Source: RYN-230 sp963717125
GTDB taxonomy: Bacteria; Actinomycetota; Actinomycetes; Streptosporangiales; Streptosporangiaceae
NCBI GenBank assembly: GCA_963717125.1
Contig: CAVQVG010000008.1
Location: 186,001 to 250,000 of the forward strand
DNA: 64,000 nucleotides
Direction of reading: 5' to 3'
Shown: positions 50,953 to 58,861 of the stretch, in pieces
How the letters are laid out: every line of letters starts with the position of its first letter
Position numbering within the stretch: position 1 is the first letter of the stretch
Notes under the pieces: generated by a model
What the model was told of the DNA's origin: nothing
Database searches by the model: none
Seen by the model: the letters and a program-made list of their open reading frames with translations, nothing else
Program-made: the position numbers and the translations under genes

Positions 50953-51582
50953 CTAGGCGGCGCGGTGGCTGGCGGCCGGTTCCGCCAGCCGGCGTTCAGC
51001 ATGGTCGGGGAGAAGCTGGAGCTGGACGGTCACGCTGTCCGCAGAGCGGTCGGTGCGCGCGGCCGCCCAGTGGTTGGTGATCATGGCCAGCACGGCGCGG
51101 TTGCTGGGCAGCACGTCCATGCTGATCTCGGTCACGCCGCGCGCCCGGGCCCGGCTGAGCAGCGCGCGCATCAGCGCGGCGCCCACGCCCCGGCCCTGCC
51201 AGGCGTCGGCCACCACCACCCCGATATCGGTCACCCGGCCCGCTGCCGGGCCGGCCTGGTCCACCGCCATGGCGTGGCCGATGATGACACCGCCGCGGAC
51301 GGCGAGCAGCACGTCGGCCTGGCCCGCTGTGCCGCCCAGGCGGCGCAGCATGGCCGGGCCCGGGCTGACCGGGGCGAAGAATCTCTTCACCCGGGTGTGC
51401 AGCGAGAGCCCGGCGAAGAACGCGTCGAGCGCGGCCAGATCGGCGCAGCCCGACGGCTGGATGGTGGCGGCCGGGTCGGCGCAGCCCGACGGCCGGATGG
51501 TGGTGGCCCGGAAGCCGGGAACCTGATCCCCCTGAGTTCGGTTCACAGACTCAGCTTGCGCCCGAATTGCTGAGTCTGTCAA
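50953..51582 (-). CDS. GNAT-family N-acetyltransferase with N-terminal 12-residue duplication
   Basis: Up to 209 residues. The acetyl-CoA fold is visible: LHTRVKRFFAPVSP, DVLLAVRGGVIIGHAMAVD, VTDIGVVVADAWQGRGVGAALMRALLSRARARGVTEISMDVLPSNRAVLAMI. The QGRGVG pyrophosphate loop is intact. A 36-bp unit is duplicated in the N-terminus (IRPSGCADPAAT then IQPSGCADLAAL). ATG 51582 lies in the HxlR operator; GTG 51546 may be the true start. The substrate is unknown. Confidence 0.85.
   Translation of the reverse strand: MTDSAIRAQAESVNRTQGDQVPGFRATTIRPSGCADPAATIQPSGCADLAALDAFFAGLSLHTRVKRFFAPVSPGPAMLRRLGGTAGQADVLLAVRGGVIIGHAMAVDQAGPAAGRVTDIGVVVADAWQGRGVGAALMRALLSRARARGVTEISMDVLPSNRAVLAMITNHWAAARTDRSADSVTVQLQLLPDHAERRLAEPAASHRAA
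51545..51579. promoter_or_regulatory. 11-bp inverted repeat between GNAT and HxlR genes
   Basis: acagactcagc (51545-51555) and gctgagtctgt (51569-51579) are exact complements with a 13-nt spacer (24 bp centre to centre). It sits between the divergent GNAT and HxlR starts, as expected for an HxlR operator. Confidence 0.7.
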
Positions 51583-51595
51583 CCGGACTTAGCAT

Positions 51596-52078
51596 ATGTT
51601 CATGGGACGTCCCTGGATTCTGGACTACGACTCGGCCAACTGCGCGATCGGTGCGACAGTCGCGATCATCGGCGAGCGGTCGACGTTCCTCGTGCTCCGC
51701 GAGGCATTCAACGGTGTCCGCCGGTTCGATGACATGCGGCGCCGCACCGGAATGCCGCGCCAGGTGCTCAGCGACCGGCTGGCCCGCCTGGTCCGGGACG
51801 GGCTGCTGCGCAAGGTGCCTTACCAGGACTCCGGTCAGCGCACCCGGTGGGAGTACCGGCTGACCAGCAAGGGCCTGGACCTTTACCCGGTGCTGGTGGC
51901 GCTGCTGGAGTGGGGCAACCAGCACGCGGTCGGCCCGGCTGGGCCGCAGGTCGAGCTGCGGCACCGGGACTGTGGCGAGCCGGTGCACCTGCAGCTGGCC
52001 TGCGCGGCGGGGCATGTGCTGGACGACGCCCGAGAGGTCACCCCGGTGCCCGGTACGGGCGCCCGCAAGATCGCCTGA
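51596..52078 (+). CDS. HxlR-family transcriptional regulator
   Basis: 160 residues from ATG 51596, or ATG 51602. The MarR-like winged helix is CAIGATVAIIGERSTFLVLREAFNGVRRFDDMRRRTGMPRQVLSDRLARLVRDGLLRKVPYQ, ending with RWEYRLTSKGLDLYPVLVALLEWGNQH. A C-terminal zinc-ribbon-like tail has HRDCGEPVHLQLACAAGHVL. HxlR proteins respond to electrophiles. It is divergent from the GNAT gene and its stop lies in the first unit of the 21-bp repeat array. Confidence 0.92.
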   Translation: MFMGRPWILDYDSANCAIGATVAIIGERSTFLVLREAFNGVRRFDDMRRRTGMPRQVLSDRLARLVRDGLLRKVPYQDSGQRTRWEYRLTSKGLDLYPVLVALLEWGNQHAVGPAGPQVELRHRDCGEPVHLQLACAAGHVLDDAREVTPVPGTGARKIA

Positions 52079-52137
52079 CCAGCTCTCGGTCAGTCCTGAC
52101 CAGCTCTCGGTCAGTCCTGACCAGCTCTCGGTCAGTC
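52075..52137. repeat. Three perfect 21-bp repeats, each a hairpin with stops on both strands
   Basis: ctgaccagctctcggtcag+tc is repeated exactly at 52075, 52096 and 52117. Each unit is an inverted repeat (ctgacc-agctctc-ggtcag) and carries TGA on the plus strand (ctga) and TGA on the minus strand (tcag read in reverse). The hxlR stop uses the first unit and the VOC gene stop uses the last. It probably acts as a tandem bidirectional terminator. Confidence 0.9.
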
Positions 52138-52512
52138 CGGCAGGAACAGGCAGAACGGGTGGCCGGCCGGGTCGAGGTAGACCCGGACGTCGTCCTGTGG
52201 CTGGTAGTCGGCCAGCACCGCGCCGGCCGCGACCGCGTGCTCGCCGGCGGTGGCCAGGTCCTCGACCTCGATATCCAGGTGGGCCTGCATCTGCGCGTCG
52301 CCCGGGCCGGCCTGCCACACCGGCCGCACGTAGGCCGACTCGGTCTGGAAGGACAGCCCGGCCCCGCCGTCCGGCGCCCGCAGCGTGACCCAGCCCGGCT
52401 CTTCCTGCTCCACCGGCCAGCCGAGCAGCCTGCGATAGAAGTCCGCGAGCTGGCCGGCCTCCGGCGCGTCCAGAACCACGCTGAACACCTTCAGCCTGGG
52501 CGCCTGATGCAC
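52132..52512 (-). CDS. VOC-family (glyoxalase-like) protein
   Basis: 126 residues from GTG 52512, with GGAGGC upstream. It has FSVVLDAPEAGQLADFYRRLLGWPVEQEEPGWVTLRAPDGGAGLSFQ and QMQAHLDIEVEDLATAGEHAVAAGAVLADY, then VYLDPAGHPFCLFLPD, the two beta-alpha-beta-beta-beta modules of VOC proteins. These bind metals or small molecules and include resistance proteins and isomerases. It overlaps the repeat array at its 3' end and lies 12 bp after the GT39 gene. Confidence 0.9.
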   Translation of the reverse strand: MHQAPRLKVFSVVLDAPEAGQLADFYRRLLGWPVEQEEPGWVTLRAPDGGAGLSFQTESAYVRPVWQAGPGDAQMQAHLDIEVEDLATAGEHAVAAGAVLADYQPQDDVRVYLDPAGHPFCLFLPD

Positions 52513-52523
52513 GGTGCCTCCGG

Positions 52524-53987
52524 TTAGTCGTAGTGCCGCAGCCGGGGCCACATCTGGGCCCACGGGTGGCGCGGCCGGGTGCATACGTACACCGGGCCGC
52601 CCCATTCCTGGTTGTGAATGTGGTACGGGTTCGACAGCGTGGCCGCCAGCCGGACGCTGGTGAAGAACTGCCGGAGATAGCCACCGTAGCCGGTGACGTC
52701 CATCGGCCCGGGCGCCACCGCCACCACCGTGCTGGCCCGCGGCTTGCCTGGTCCCCACCACCAGAACGTGTTGTGCCCGCTGACCGCGGTCGGCAGGCCC
52801 ATGCCCCGGCCCAGCTCGTCGATGGCCCCGGCCTCGCCGTAGTCGCCGGTGAAGATCACCGCGTTGGCCCGCTGGCTGGGCGGCAGCGACAGCCACACGC
52901 CGTGGACCGTGCTGACCAGCTGCGGCCAGCCGATGGACTCGGCCAGCTCCTGGTTGACCGAGTACGTCCAGCCGATGCTGCCCGCCGGCAGCACCGGCAG
53001 CGTGAGCGGCAGGGCCACCGCGGTGGTGATCCCGGTCGCGATCAGCAGCCTGCGGAGCCGGCCGGGCTGGGCGGCCAGCCAGCCGTCGATGGCTACCGCG
53101 CCCGCGGCCAGCAGGTAGACATACGCCCCGGCCAGGTAGTAGATCTTCGAGCCGGTGGTCAGCATGAAGAACACGAACAGCAGCGCGTACGCCCAGGCCA
53201 GTGCCTTCCACAGCGGCCGGCCGGAGCGCCACAGGGAGCGCAGCCCGAGCAGCCACACCGGGACCAGGACCACCGCGGACATGATGAGCTGGCCGATGAT
53301 CCAGCTCGGGATGTTGCCGAGGCCGCCGTTTTCCTGGTTGAGCCGGCGGGTCATGGCGATCGTCGCCCACTGGTGCGTCGCCTGCCACCAGATGTCCGGG
53401 ATGGTGAACGCCGCTGCGATCAGGAAACCGGCCAGGAACCAGCGGTCCAGCACCAGCCGGCGGCCGCCGCTGAGCAGCGCGCCGGCGAAGACGGCGAGCC
53501 CGAAGAAGCCCACGCTGTGTTTGTTGGCCAGCCCGAGGCCGAGCACCACGCCGCCCAGCAGCCACCAGCGCGGGTCGCCGGTCCGCCCGATCCGGGCCAC
53601 GACGAACGCCAGGCCGGCCCAGGCCAGCACGTCGAACGCGGTCGGCCCGGCCAGGTGGTCGATGGCCAGCAGGGCCGGCATGGTGGCGGTGGCGATCGCG
53701 GCCAGCAGTTGCGCCCGCCGGCCGCCGCCGAATTCCCGGGCGATCAGCCCGGCCACCAGCACGGTGGCCCACGCGGCCAGCGCCGGCCAGACCCGCAGCC
53801 CGGGCAGGGACACGCCGAACAGCTTCAGCGACACCCAGGCCAGCAGTGGCGTCAGCACCGGCTGATCCACGTAGCTGGCTTGCAGGTGCCGGGCGCAGTC
53901 CAGGAAATACAGCTCGTCGCGGTGGAAGCCGTACCGGGTGGACAAGGCCATCTCAACGGCGAAAACCACGCCGCCGACAATGATCAC
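52524..53987 (-). CDS. GT39/ArnT-like membrane glycosyltransferase
   Basis: 487 residues from GTG 53987, with about eleven membrane helices. After the first helix comes STRYGFHRDELYFLDCARHLQASYVDQPVLTPLLAWV, the extracytoplasmic loop with acidic DE typical of polyprenyl-phosphate-sugar-dependent transferases (PMT_2). It would add a sugar to a lipid or protein outside the membrane. The same frame is open upstream through PFDWR and a QQPTR repeat but has no ATG, GTG or TTG. A good ribosome-binding site and ATG (54177) lies upstream in another frame, so the true N-terminus is unresolved. Confidence 0.85.
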   Translation of the reverse strand: MIIVGGVVFAVEMALSTRYGFHRDELYFLDCARHLQASYVDQPVLTPLLAWVSLKLFGVSLPGLRVWPALAAWATVLVAGLIAREFGGGRRAQLLAAIATATMPALLAIDHLAGPTAFDVLAWAGLAFVVARIGRTGDPRWWLLGGVVLGLGLANKHSVGFFGLAVFAGALLSGGRRLVLDRWFLAGFLIAAAFTIPDIWWQATHQWATIAMTRRLNQENGGLGNIPSWIIGQLIMSAVVLVPVWLLGLRSLWRSGRPLWKALAWAYALLFVFFMLTTGSKIYYLAGAYVYLLAAGAVAIDGWLAAQPGRLRRLLIATGITTAVALPLTLPVLPAGSIGWTYSVNQELAESIGWPQLVSTVHGVWLSLPPSQRANAVIFTGDYGEAGAIDELGRGMGLPTAVSGHNTFWWWGPGKPRASTVVAVAPGPMDVTGYGGYLRQFFTSVRLAATLSNPYHIHNQEWGGPVYVCTRPRHPWAQMWPRLRHYD

Positions 53988-54040
53988 GCGCCAGTCGAAT
54001 GGCTGGCTGGGGACGGGCGGCGGGGCCGCTTGTATCTCTT

Positions 54041-54115
54041 GTTGCTGGCGGGTCGGTTGCTGGCGGGTCGGTTGCTGGCGGGTCGGTTGCTGGCGGGTCG
54101 GTTGCTGGCAGGTCG
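54041..54115. repeat. Five 15-bp tandem repeats before the GT39 start
   Basis: gttgctggcgggtcg is repeated at 54041, 54056, 54071, 54086 and, with one change, 54101. It is open in all three minus-strand frames (PATDP, NRPAS, QQPTR). It lies between a candidate ATG at 54177 and the annotated GT39 start. Confidence 0.9.
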
Positions 54116-54276
54116 GTTGCTGGCGTACGGGCGGTTGCGTCCCGCCGGAACCCCGGAATCCGCATCGGGCCCGCCATAATGCCCCCTTGGCTGGGTCTGT
54201 GCTAATGGCTCAACTATGGCGGTTTTCCGTCGGCTTCGGGGATCGTGTTTCATGGCTGATCCAGCCGACGGGTGGG

Positions 54277-54564
54277 TCATGCGGCGTGCGGCTGGCAGGC
54301 GACTGCTTCGGGCGGCGCCGGCGCGCCGGGCCTGGCGAACGCCCCGGCCGTGAGCCGCAGCACCCAGCGCATCCGGACGGCGGCCAGTTCCGGGTGCTCG
54401 CCGAACTCCTGCGCCACCCGCCCGGCGCAGCCCCGGCCGCCGAACTGGCGCACGGATGCCACCACGGCCTGCCGGACCTGGCCGATGCTGGGCTGGTCAG
54501 ATCGCTGCAGCGGCGACACGAACAAAGCGTCGGCCCGTACTTCGCTGATGCTGAGGTGATTCAT
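54277..54564 (-). CDS. Conserved small actinobacterial hypothetical protein
   Basis: 95 residues from ATG 54564 (MNHLSISEVRADALFVSPLQRSDQPSIGQVRQAVVASVRQFGGRGCAGRVAQEFGEHPELAAVRMRWVLRLTAGAF). The pattern RADALFVS-LQRSD-PS--QVR-A resembles short helical proteins repeatedly seen in Streptomyces-type genomes, with no named domain or known role. The C-terminal Pro/Ala tail is low complexity. Confidence 0.75.
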   Translation of the reverse strand: MNHLSISEVRADALFVSPLQRSDQPSIGQVRQAVVASVRQFGGRGCAGRVAQEFGEHPELAAVRMRWVLRLTAGAFARPGAPAPPEAVACQPHAA

Positions 54565-54736
54565 CGTGGGCCTCCTCAACGACTGCTATGTCTGACTTCA
54601 GCACGGGTGTACGACAATTTCGGTTCGGCCGGTACCGGGCCGCCGGCTCACCTGTAAAGGGGGCCGCAGCTCATCAATTGAGACGTCCTCGGCGCAAAAA
54701 ACTCATCGGCCGACGCGGGTGCCCCAGGGAGGCGGC

Positions 54737-55177
54737 TTATCCGATCAGCTGGAACCAGGACGACACCAGGTTGTCCGGGGCGCTGGGGGAGCATCCCGGC
54801 TGGGCCGGGCCGCGCACGTCTGCCACCGCCTGGCCGCCGTCCCACTCCACCCTGGCCCGGTCGGCCGCCTGCCGCCCGCACCAGCTGCCCCAGCTCACCT
54901 GGGCGGCGGCCCACTGGCCCGGGGCCAGCCGGACATAGCCGGGGGACCGCCACTCCAGCGTGATCACCGTCCGGGCGGCCAGCGGCGTCCCGTCCGCCGC
55001 CAGCGGCGTGACCGCTGGCTTGCCCGCCAGCCGGCACGCGCGGCCGCCCACGTTCTCGGCCACCACCTGGCCGTGCAGCCCGGTGCCGTCCCGTTCCCAG
55101 TGCACCGCCACGGCCAGGTCGGCCGCCTCGCACAGCGGCGCTTCGGCCGGATCGCCGTCGGCCGCCTCCGCGCCCAT
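54737..55177 (-). CDS. DUF4232-like protein
   Basis: 146 residues from ATG 55177. The domain is LCEAADLAVAVHWERDGTGLHGQVVAENVGGRACRLAGKPAVTPLAADGTPL, then RTVITLEWRSPGYVRLAPGQWAAAQVSWGSWCG. The CRLxG-P signature is that of the beta-sandwich DUF4232, usually found in secreted lipoproteins. Here no signal peptide is visible. It lies 15 bp downstream of the dehydrogenase start side on the same strand order, separated from the next gene by ~160 bp without features. Confidence 0.78.
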   Translation of the reverse strand: MGAEAADGDPAEAPLCEAADLAVAVHWERDGTGLHGQVVAENVGGRACRLAGKPAVTPLAADGTPLAARTVITLEWRSPGYVRLAPGQWAAAQVSWGSWCGRQAADRARVEWDGGQAVADVRGPAQPGCSPSAPDNLVSSWFQLIG

Positions 55178-55192
55178 GTCCCTCGGGTCTCC

Positions 55193-56236
55193 TTAGAACG
55201 TCAGGATGGTTTTGATGTCGTCGGGCTGGCGGGTGTAGGCGTCGGCCCACTGGGCCAGCGGCACCTGCCGGGTGATGAGCCCGGCCAGCCAGTCCGGGCC
55301 GGCCGCGGCCAGCGCTTGGGCGGCCAGCTCGTAATGCCGCCGGTTGGCGTTGACCGAGCCGAACAGCACCGAGTTCCGCAGCACCATGTTCCGGTTGAGC
55401 TGGCCCGGGTTGACCACTGATTCCTCACCGGCGGTGGACACGCCGGTCAGGCAGGTCACGCGGTTATGCACGTCGTGCTGGCTCGCCTCGAGCAGCATCG
55501 CCACGAAACCGGTGCATTCGATGACGATGTCGGCCGCGGCGGACACCTCGCCGAGGTCGCCCCGGGGCGAATAGTGCGCGCCGAGCCGGCGCACCATGTC
55601 CGGCTTGCGGCCCTCCGTGACGAGGTCGATCACGTAGGTGTCGTAGCCCCGCTGGATGGACAGCAGCGCGGCGAGCAGCCCGATCGGGCCGGCCCCGGTG
55701 ATCAGGACCTGCCGCGGCGTCCAGGTTGACCGGCGGCCGATCCGCTCGATGTGATCCCACGCCTTGGCCACCACCGTGGCTGGTTCCAGCAGCACGCCAA
55801 GCCTGCCCAGGGCCGGATCCACGGCGACCAGGTACTCCGGGTGGATGCGGTACCGCTCGGACGCGTAACCGTGCCGGTCCTTGATTCCCCGCTCGGTGTA
55901 CCGGCCGTTGGTGCACATGTCCCAGTCGCCGGCGGCACAGGCCGGGCACGGCACCGGGTCGCGGCGGCGGACGATCCCGACCACGAGGTCTCCGGCGCTG
56001 AAGCCGGACCCGGGCGGCGCCTCGGCGACCCGGCCCAGCGACTCGTGCCCGATGACCAGGCGGTCCGCGCCGGGCGGCGCGGACCCGTACTCACCGCTGA
56101 TGATTTCCAGGTCGGTGCCGCAGATGCCGATGGCCCGGGTCTCGACCAGGATGGGACCGTCCTCGACCGGCGGTTCCGGCATGTCGCTCAGTGCGATGGA
56201 ACCCGGCTGGCCGGGAATGACGGTGACGGCGCGCAT
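55193..56236 (-). CDS. Zinc-dependent glucose-1-dehydrogenase-like enzyme
   Basis: 347 residues from ATG 56236. The catalytic-zinc Cys is in AIGICGTDLEIISGEYG and the His in VIGHESLGRV. The structural cysteines are CPACAAGDWDMCTNGRYTERGI, a spacing and following sequence specific to archaeal/actinobacterial glucose dehydrogenases. The NAD(P) motif is VLITGAGPIGLLAALLSIQ. It would oxidise glucose or a related aldose at C1. Its start is only 33 bp from the divergent metal-receptor gene. Confidence 0.9.
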   Translation of the reverse strand: MRAVTVIPGQPGSIALSDMPEPPVEDGPILVETRAIGICGTDLEIISGEYGSAPPGADRLVIGHESLGRVAEAPPGSGFSAGDLVVGIVRRRDPVPCPACAAGDWDMCTNGRYTERGIKDRHGYASERYRIHPEYLVAVDPALGRLGVLLEPATVVAKAWDHIERIGRRSTWTPRQVLITGAGPIGLLAALLSIQRGYDTYVIDLVTEGRKPDMVRRLGAHYSPRGDLGEVSAAADIVIECTGFVAMLLEASQHDVHNRVTCLTGVSTAGEESVVNPGQLNRNMVLRNSVLFGSVNANRRHYELAAQALAAAGPDWLAGLITRQVPLAQWADAYTRQPDDIKTILTF

Positions 56237-56269
56237 GATGTCAGCGTAACGAACCAGGCCGGAGTGCAG

Positions 56270-57052
56270 ATGACAGGAACCTCGGGGTGTCCCCGCGATG
56301 ACCTGGGGCATCCGGTCCCTGGGCCGCGCCCGGTGGGCCGGGTGGTCTCGCTGGTGCCGTCGCTGACCGAATCGGTCGCGGTGACCCGGCCCGGGGCGCT
56401 GGCCGGTGCCACCGACTGGTGCACGCACCCCGCCGACCTGGACGTGGCCCGGGTGCGCGGCACCAAGAATCCGGACCTGGCCGCGATCATCGCGCTGCGG
56501 CCAGATCTGGTGCTGGCCAACCAAGAGGAGAACCGGCGGCTGGACGTCGAGCGGCTCCGCGCGGCCGGCGTGCCAGTATGGGTGACCGACGTGCGCACCC
56601 TGGACCAGGCGCTGGGCTCGCTGCGCCGGATGTTCACCGAGGGCCTGGGCTGGCCCGTGCCCGACTGGCTCGATGCCGCCGCGCATTCCTGGCCTGACGT
56701 GCCGGCCGGCCCACGGGTAGCCGCGGCCATCCCCATCTGGCGGGACCCGTGGCTGGTGATCGGGTCGGACACGTTCGCCGGCGACCTGGCCGCCCGGCTC
56801 GGGCTGGACAACGTCTACCGCGATCACGCCGCCCGGTACCCCAAGGTCGAGCTGGCCGACCTCGCCGCGCGCCGGCCCGAGATCATCGTGCTGCCCGACG
56901 AGCCGTACCCGTTCGGCGCCGACGACGGCCCGGAGATGTTCCCCGAGCAGCGGGTAGCGCTGGTTGACGGGCGCAGCCTGACCTGGTACGGCCCGTCACT
57001 GGTCACGGCCCGGTCGGTGCTGGCCGCGCAGCTGGCCGCGGCCCGGCCCTGA
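56270..57052 (+). CDS. Helical backbone metal-receptor (BtuF-like) protein without signal
   Basis: 260 residues from ATG 56270. It follows the BtuF/TroA-like plan: RVVSLVPSLTESVAVTRPGALAGATDWCTHPADL, KNPDLAAIIALRPDLVLANQEENRRLDVERLRAAGVPVWVTDVRTLDQAL, then VAAAIPIWRDPWLVIGSDTFAGDLAARLGLDNVYRD and IIVLPDEPYPFG. It lacks a signal peptide and no ABC permease is nearby, so it may be a cytoplasmic ligand-binding member rather than a transport receptor. It is divergent from the dehydrogenase. Confidence 0.85.
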   Translation: MTGTSGCPRDDLGHPVPGPRPVGRVVSLVPSLTESVAVTRPGALAGATDWCTHPADLDVARVRGTKNPDLAAIIALRPDLVLANQEENRRLDVERLRAAGVPVWVTDVRTLDQALGSLRRMFTEGLGWPVPDWLDAAAHSWPDVPAGPRVAAAIPIWRDPWLVIGSDTFAGDLAARLGLDNVYRDHAARYPKVELADLAARRPEIIVLPDEPYPFGADDGPEMFPEQRVALVDGRSLTWYGPSLVTARSVLAAQLAAARP

Positions 57053-57592
57053 CCCGGCTGGCTCTGGTACGTTGCGCCACCGATGCGCAGCTACGACCCG
57101 CCTGGGGAAATCCTTCTTCACCGCGCTGATCAGCGGCGCCTGGGTCGTGCTCGTCGAGATCGTCCGGCGAGTTTCGCATTAGTGCGGTGACTTATGCCCC
57201 GCGGGTGAGGCATAAGTCACCGCACTGATGAAGGGGACGCCCGAAGGGCCTCTATCCCGCTGCCGCTGACTTAGCGCCCGCAGATGATCAGCTCGGCAGT
57301 GTCTTGTGACCGCCGGTGCCGATGTGGCAGGTGAGGTGGTCGGCTGGGCACGGTTACCGGTATGTGGTGACTTTGTGGTCGTATTCGCACCCGGCTCAAC
57401 ATCGTGATTTCCGGGATGGCAACGGCCACGATCCGGTAGGCGGGAGTGTTGCTCGGGTGGCGGGAGCGGCGGCGGCGCGGGGTGTCCGCTGCGAGCGTAA
57501 CGGCGGGGGAAGAGGTTGCCCCTGGGCGGCGTTGGCTTTTTCATCAACTGGTGTAATCATGTAATTGGTGATGAGCTGATGGGGCAGATAGC
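57053..57592. other. 540-bp intergenic region with perfect 18-bp inverted repeat
   Basis: No convincing gene is present. The most striking element is an inverted repeat: agtgcggtgacttatgcc (57181-57198), 10-nt loop, ggcataagtcaccgcact (57209-57226). A short open frame before it (57083-57181, ending RRVSH) encodes a hydrophobic peptide GKSFFTALISGAWVVLVEIV but has no start with support. A lower-GC block (57535-57590) before the protease gene probably holds its promoter. Confidence 0.6.
57181..57226. repeat. 18-bp perfect inverted repeat
   Basis: The two 18-nt arms match exactly around the loop ccgcgggtga. The stem is longer than typical terminators and has internal AT-rich sequence (gacttatg). 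It may be a terminator for the metal-receptor gene, a protein-binding site, or the remnant ends of a mobile element. Confidence 0.75.
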
Positions 57593-58531
57593 ATGACCGA
57601 TCCTCAGCCGCTCGATGGCTACTCGCAGGTCGTGGCGGGGGTGGCGGCCGAGCTCACCGGCAAGGTGGCGAGTCTCCGGGTGCCCAGGACGGGCCAACAA
57701 GGGGAAAGCCTCGGCTCGGCCGTGGTGTTCACCGGGGACGGGTTCCTGCTGACCAACGCGCACGTGGTCGGCAGCGCTAGCGCGGGTACCGCGGCCTTCT
57801 CGGATGGCTCCACGATTCCGTTCCGGGTGGTCGGCGCGGACCCGTTGTCCGACTTGGCCGTGCTGCGCACCGCGGGGCAGACGCCGCCGCCCGCCGAGCT
57901 GGGCGAGGCGGACGATCTCGTGGTCGGCCAGCTGGTGGTGGCCGTGGGCAATCCGCTCGGCCTGGCCGGCTCGGTCACCGCGGGAGTGGTCAGCGCGCTG
58001 GGCCGGTCGCTGCCGACCCGCAGCGGCACCGCGGCCCGACTGGTCGAGGACGTGATCCAGACCGACGCGGCGCTCAATCCGGGGAACTCGGGCGGCGCGC
58101 TCGCGGACAGCCACGCCCGAGTGGTCGGCATCAACACGGCAGTGGCCGGCCTGGGCGTCGGGCTGGCCGTCCCGGTCAACGCGACCACCCGGCGGATCAT
58201 CTCGGCGCTGATGCGGCACGGCCGGGTCCGGCGAGCTTACCTGGGCCTGGTCAGCGCGCCCGCGCCGCTGCCGGCCGTGCTGGCCGAGCGGGTGGGCCGG
58301 CCTACCGGCCTGCGGGTGGTCGAGGTGGTATCCGGCGGGCCGGCCGACCGGGCGGGACTGCGGGCCGGGGACCTGCTGGTGAGCGCGGGCGGCAGCCCGG
58401 TGAGCAAGGCCCAGGACCTGCAGCGGCTGATGTTCGCCGAGGCGATCGGCCGCCCGATGGCGATAACCGTGATGCGCAACGGCGCCCTGGTCAACGTGAT
58501 CGCCGAGCCGTCCGAGCTCGTCGCCGCCTGA
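57593..58531 (+). CDS. HtrA/DegP-like serine protease with PDZ domain, no membrane anchor
   Basis: 312 residues. The triad is His in FLLTNAHVVGSA, Asp in DPLSDLAVLRT and Ser in ALNPGNSGGALADS, in standard S1C order. A C-terminal PDZ domain (GLRVVEVVSGGPADRAGLRAGDLLVSAGGSPV) follows. Most actinobacterial HtrA proteins have an N-terminal transmembrane segment; this one starts MTDPQPLDGYSQVVAGVA with none, so it is predicted cytoplasmic. The dispersed repeat copy B begins 2-3 bp after its stop. Confidence 0.92.
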   Translation: MTDPQPLDGYSQVVAGVAAELTGKVASLRVPRTGQQGESLGSAVVFTGDGFLLTNAHVVGSASAGTAAFSDGSTIPFRVVGADPLSDLAVLRTAGQTPPPAELGEADDLVVGQLVVAVGNPLGLAGSVTAGVVSALGRSLPTRSGTAARLVEDVIQTDAALNPGNSGGALADSHARVVGINTAVAGLGVGLAVPVNATTRRIISALMRHGRVRRAYLGLVSAPAPLPAVLAERVGRPTGLRVVEVVSGGPADRAGLRAGDLLVSAGGSPVSKAQDLQRLMFAEAIGRPMAITVMRNGALVNVIAEPSELVAA

Positions 58532-58532
58532 C

Positions 58533-58640
58533 GCGCGCCGAAGGGGCCCGGCCTCGACTGGACTGAGGAGCGAGGGAGCGAGGAACGAGCGACCGAGCGA
58601 CGAGGGAAGGCGACGCCTTAAGGGGCCCCGGAGGCGCAAG
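58533..58640 (-). repeat. Dispersed hairpin-ended intergenic repeat, copy B
   Basis: The reverse complement of 58640-58533 matches copy A (41472-41582): identical 55-bp core (58555-58609), same outer gcgcctccgggg and ccccttcggcgcg ends. The variable inner arms differ from copy A but still pair (ggggccc with gggcccc). It directly follows the protease stop and may act as its transcript end. Confidence 0.85.
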
Positions 58641-58861
58641 GGAGCAGGGCGCGCCCCGAGGGATTGTCGCACCAGGTACCGCCAATCCGGGTCCGGTTAT
58701 GCACAGGCCGGCCCGGATGAGCGTGCGCATCCCCAGAACCTCGTTCGGTCTGGGGCCACCCGGCCCGGCCGGTGATCGTGGACTCACCGGCGGCATCGGG
58801 CCGCTGGCCGGCGCCCCGGCCCGGGGCGGCCGGGACAGCCCAGGATGACGGGACGGTCACG

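Noticed and set aside
54041..54115. Tandem 15-bp repeats considered as a CRISPR array
   Set aside because: Units are contiguous with no unique spacers; the same applies to the other arrays.
57179..57547. 122-codon minus-strand frame over the 18-bp inverted repeat
   Set aside because: Pro/Arg/His-rich with no fold signal; half of it is inverted-repeat and intergenic sequence.
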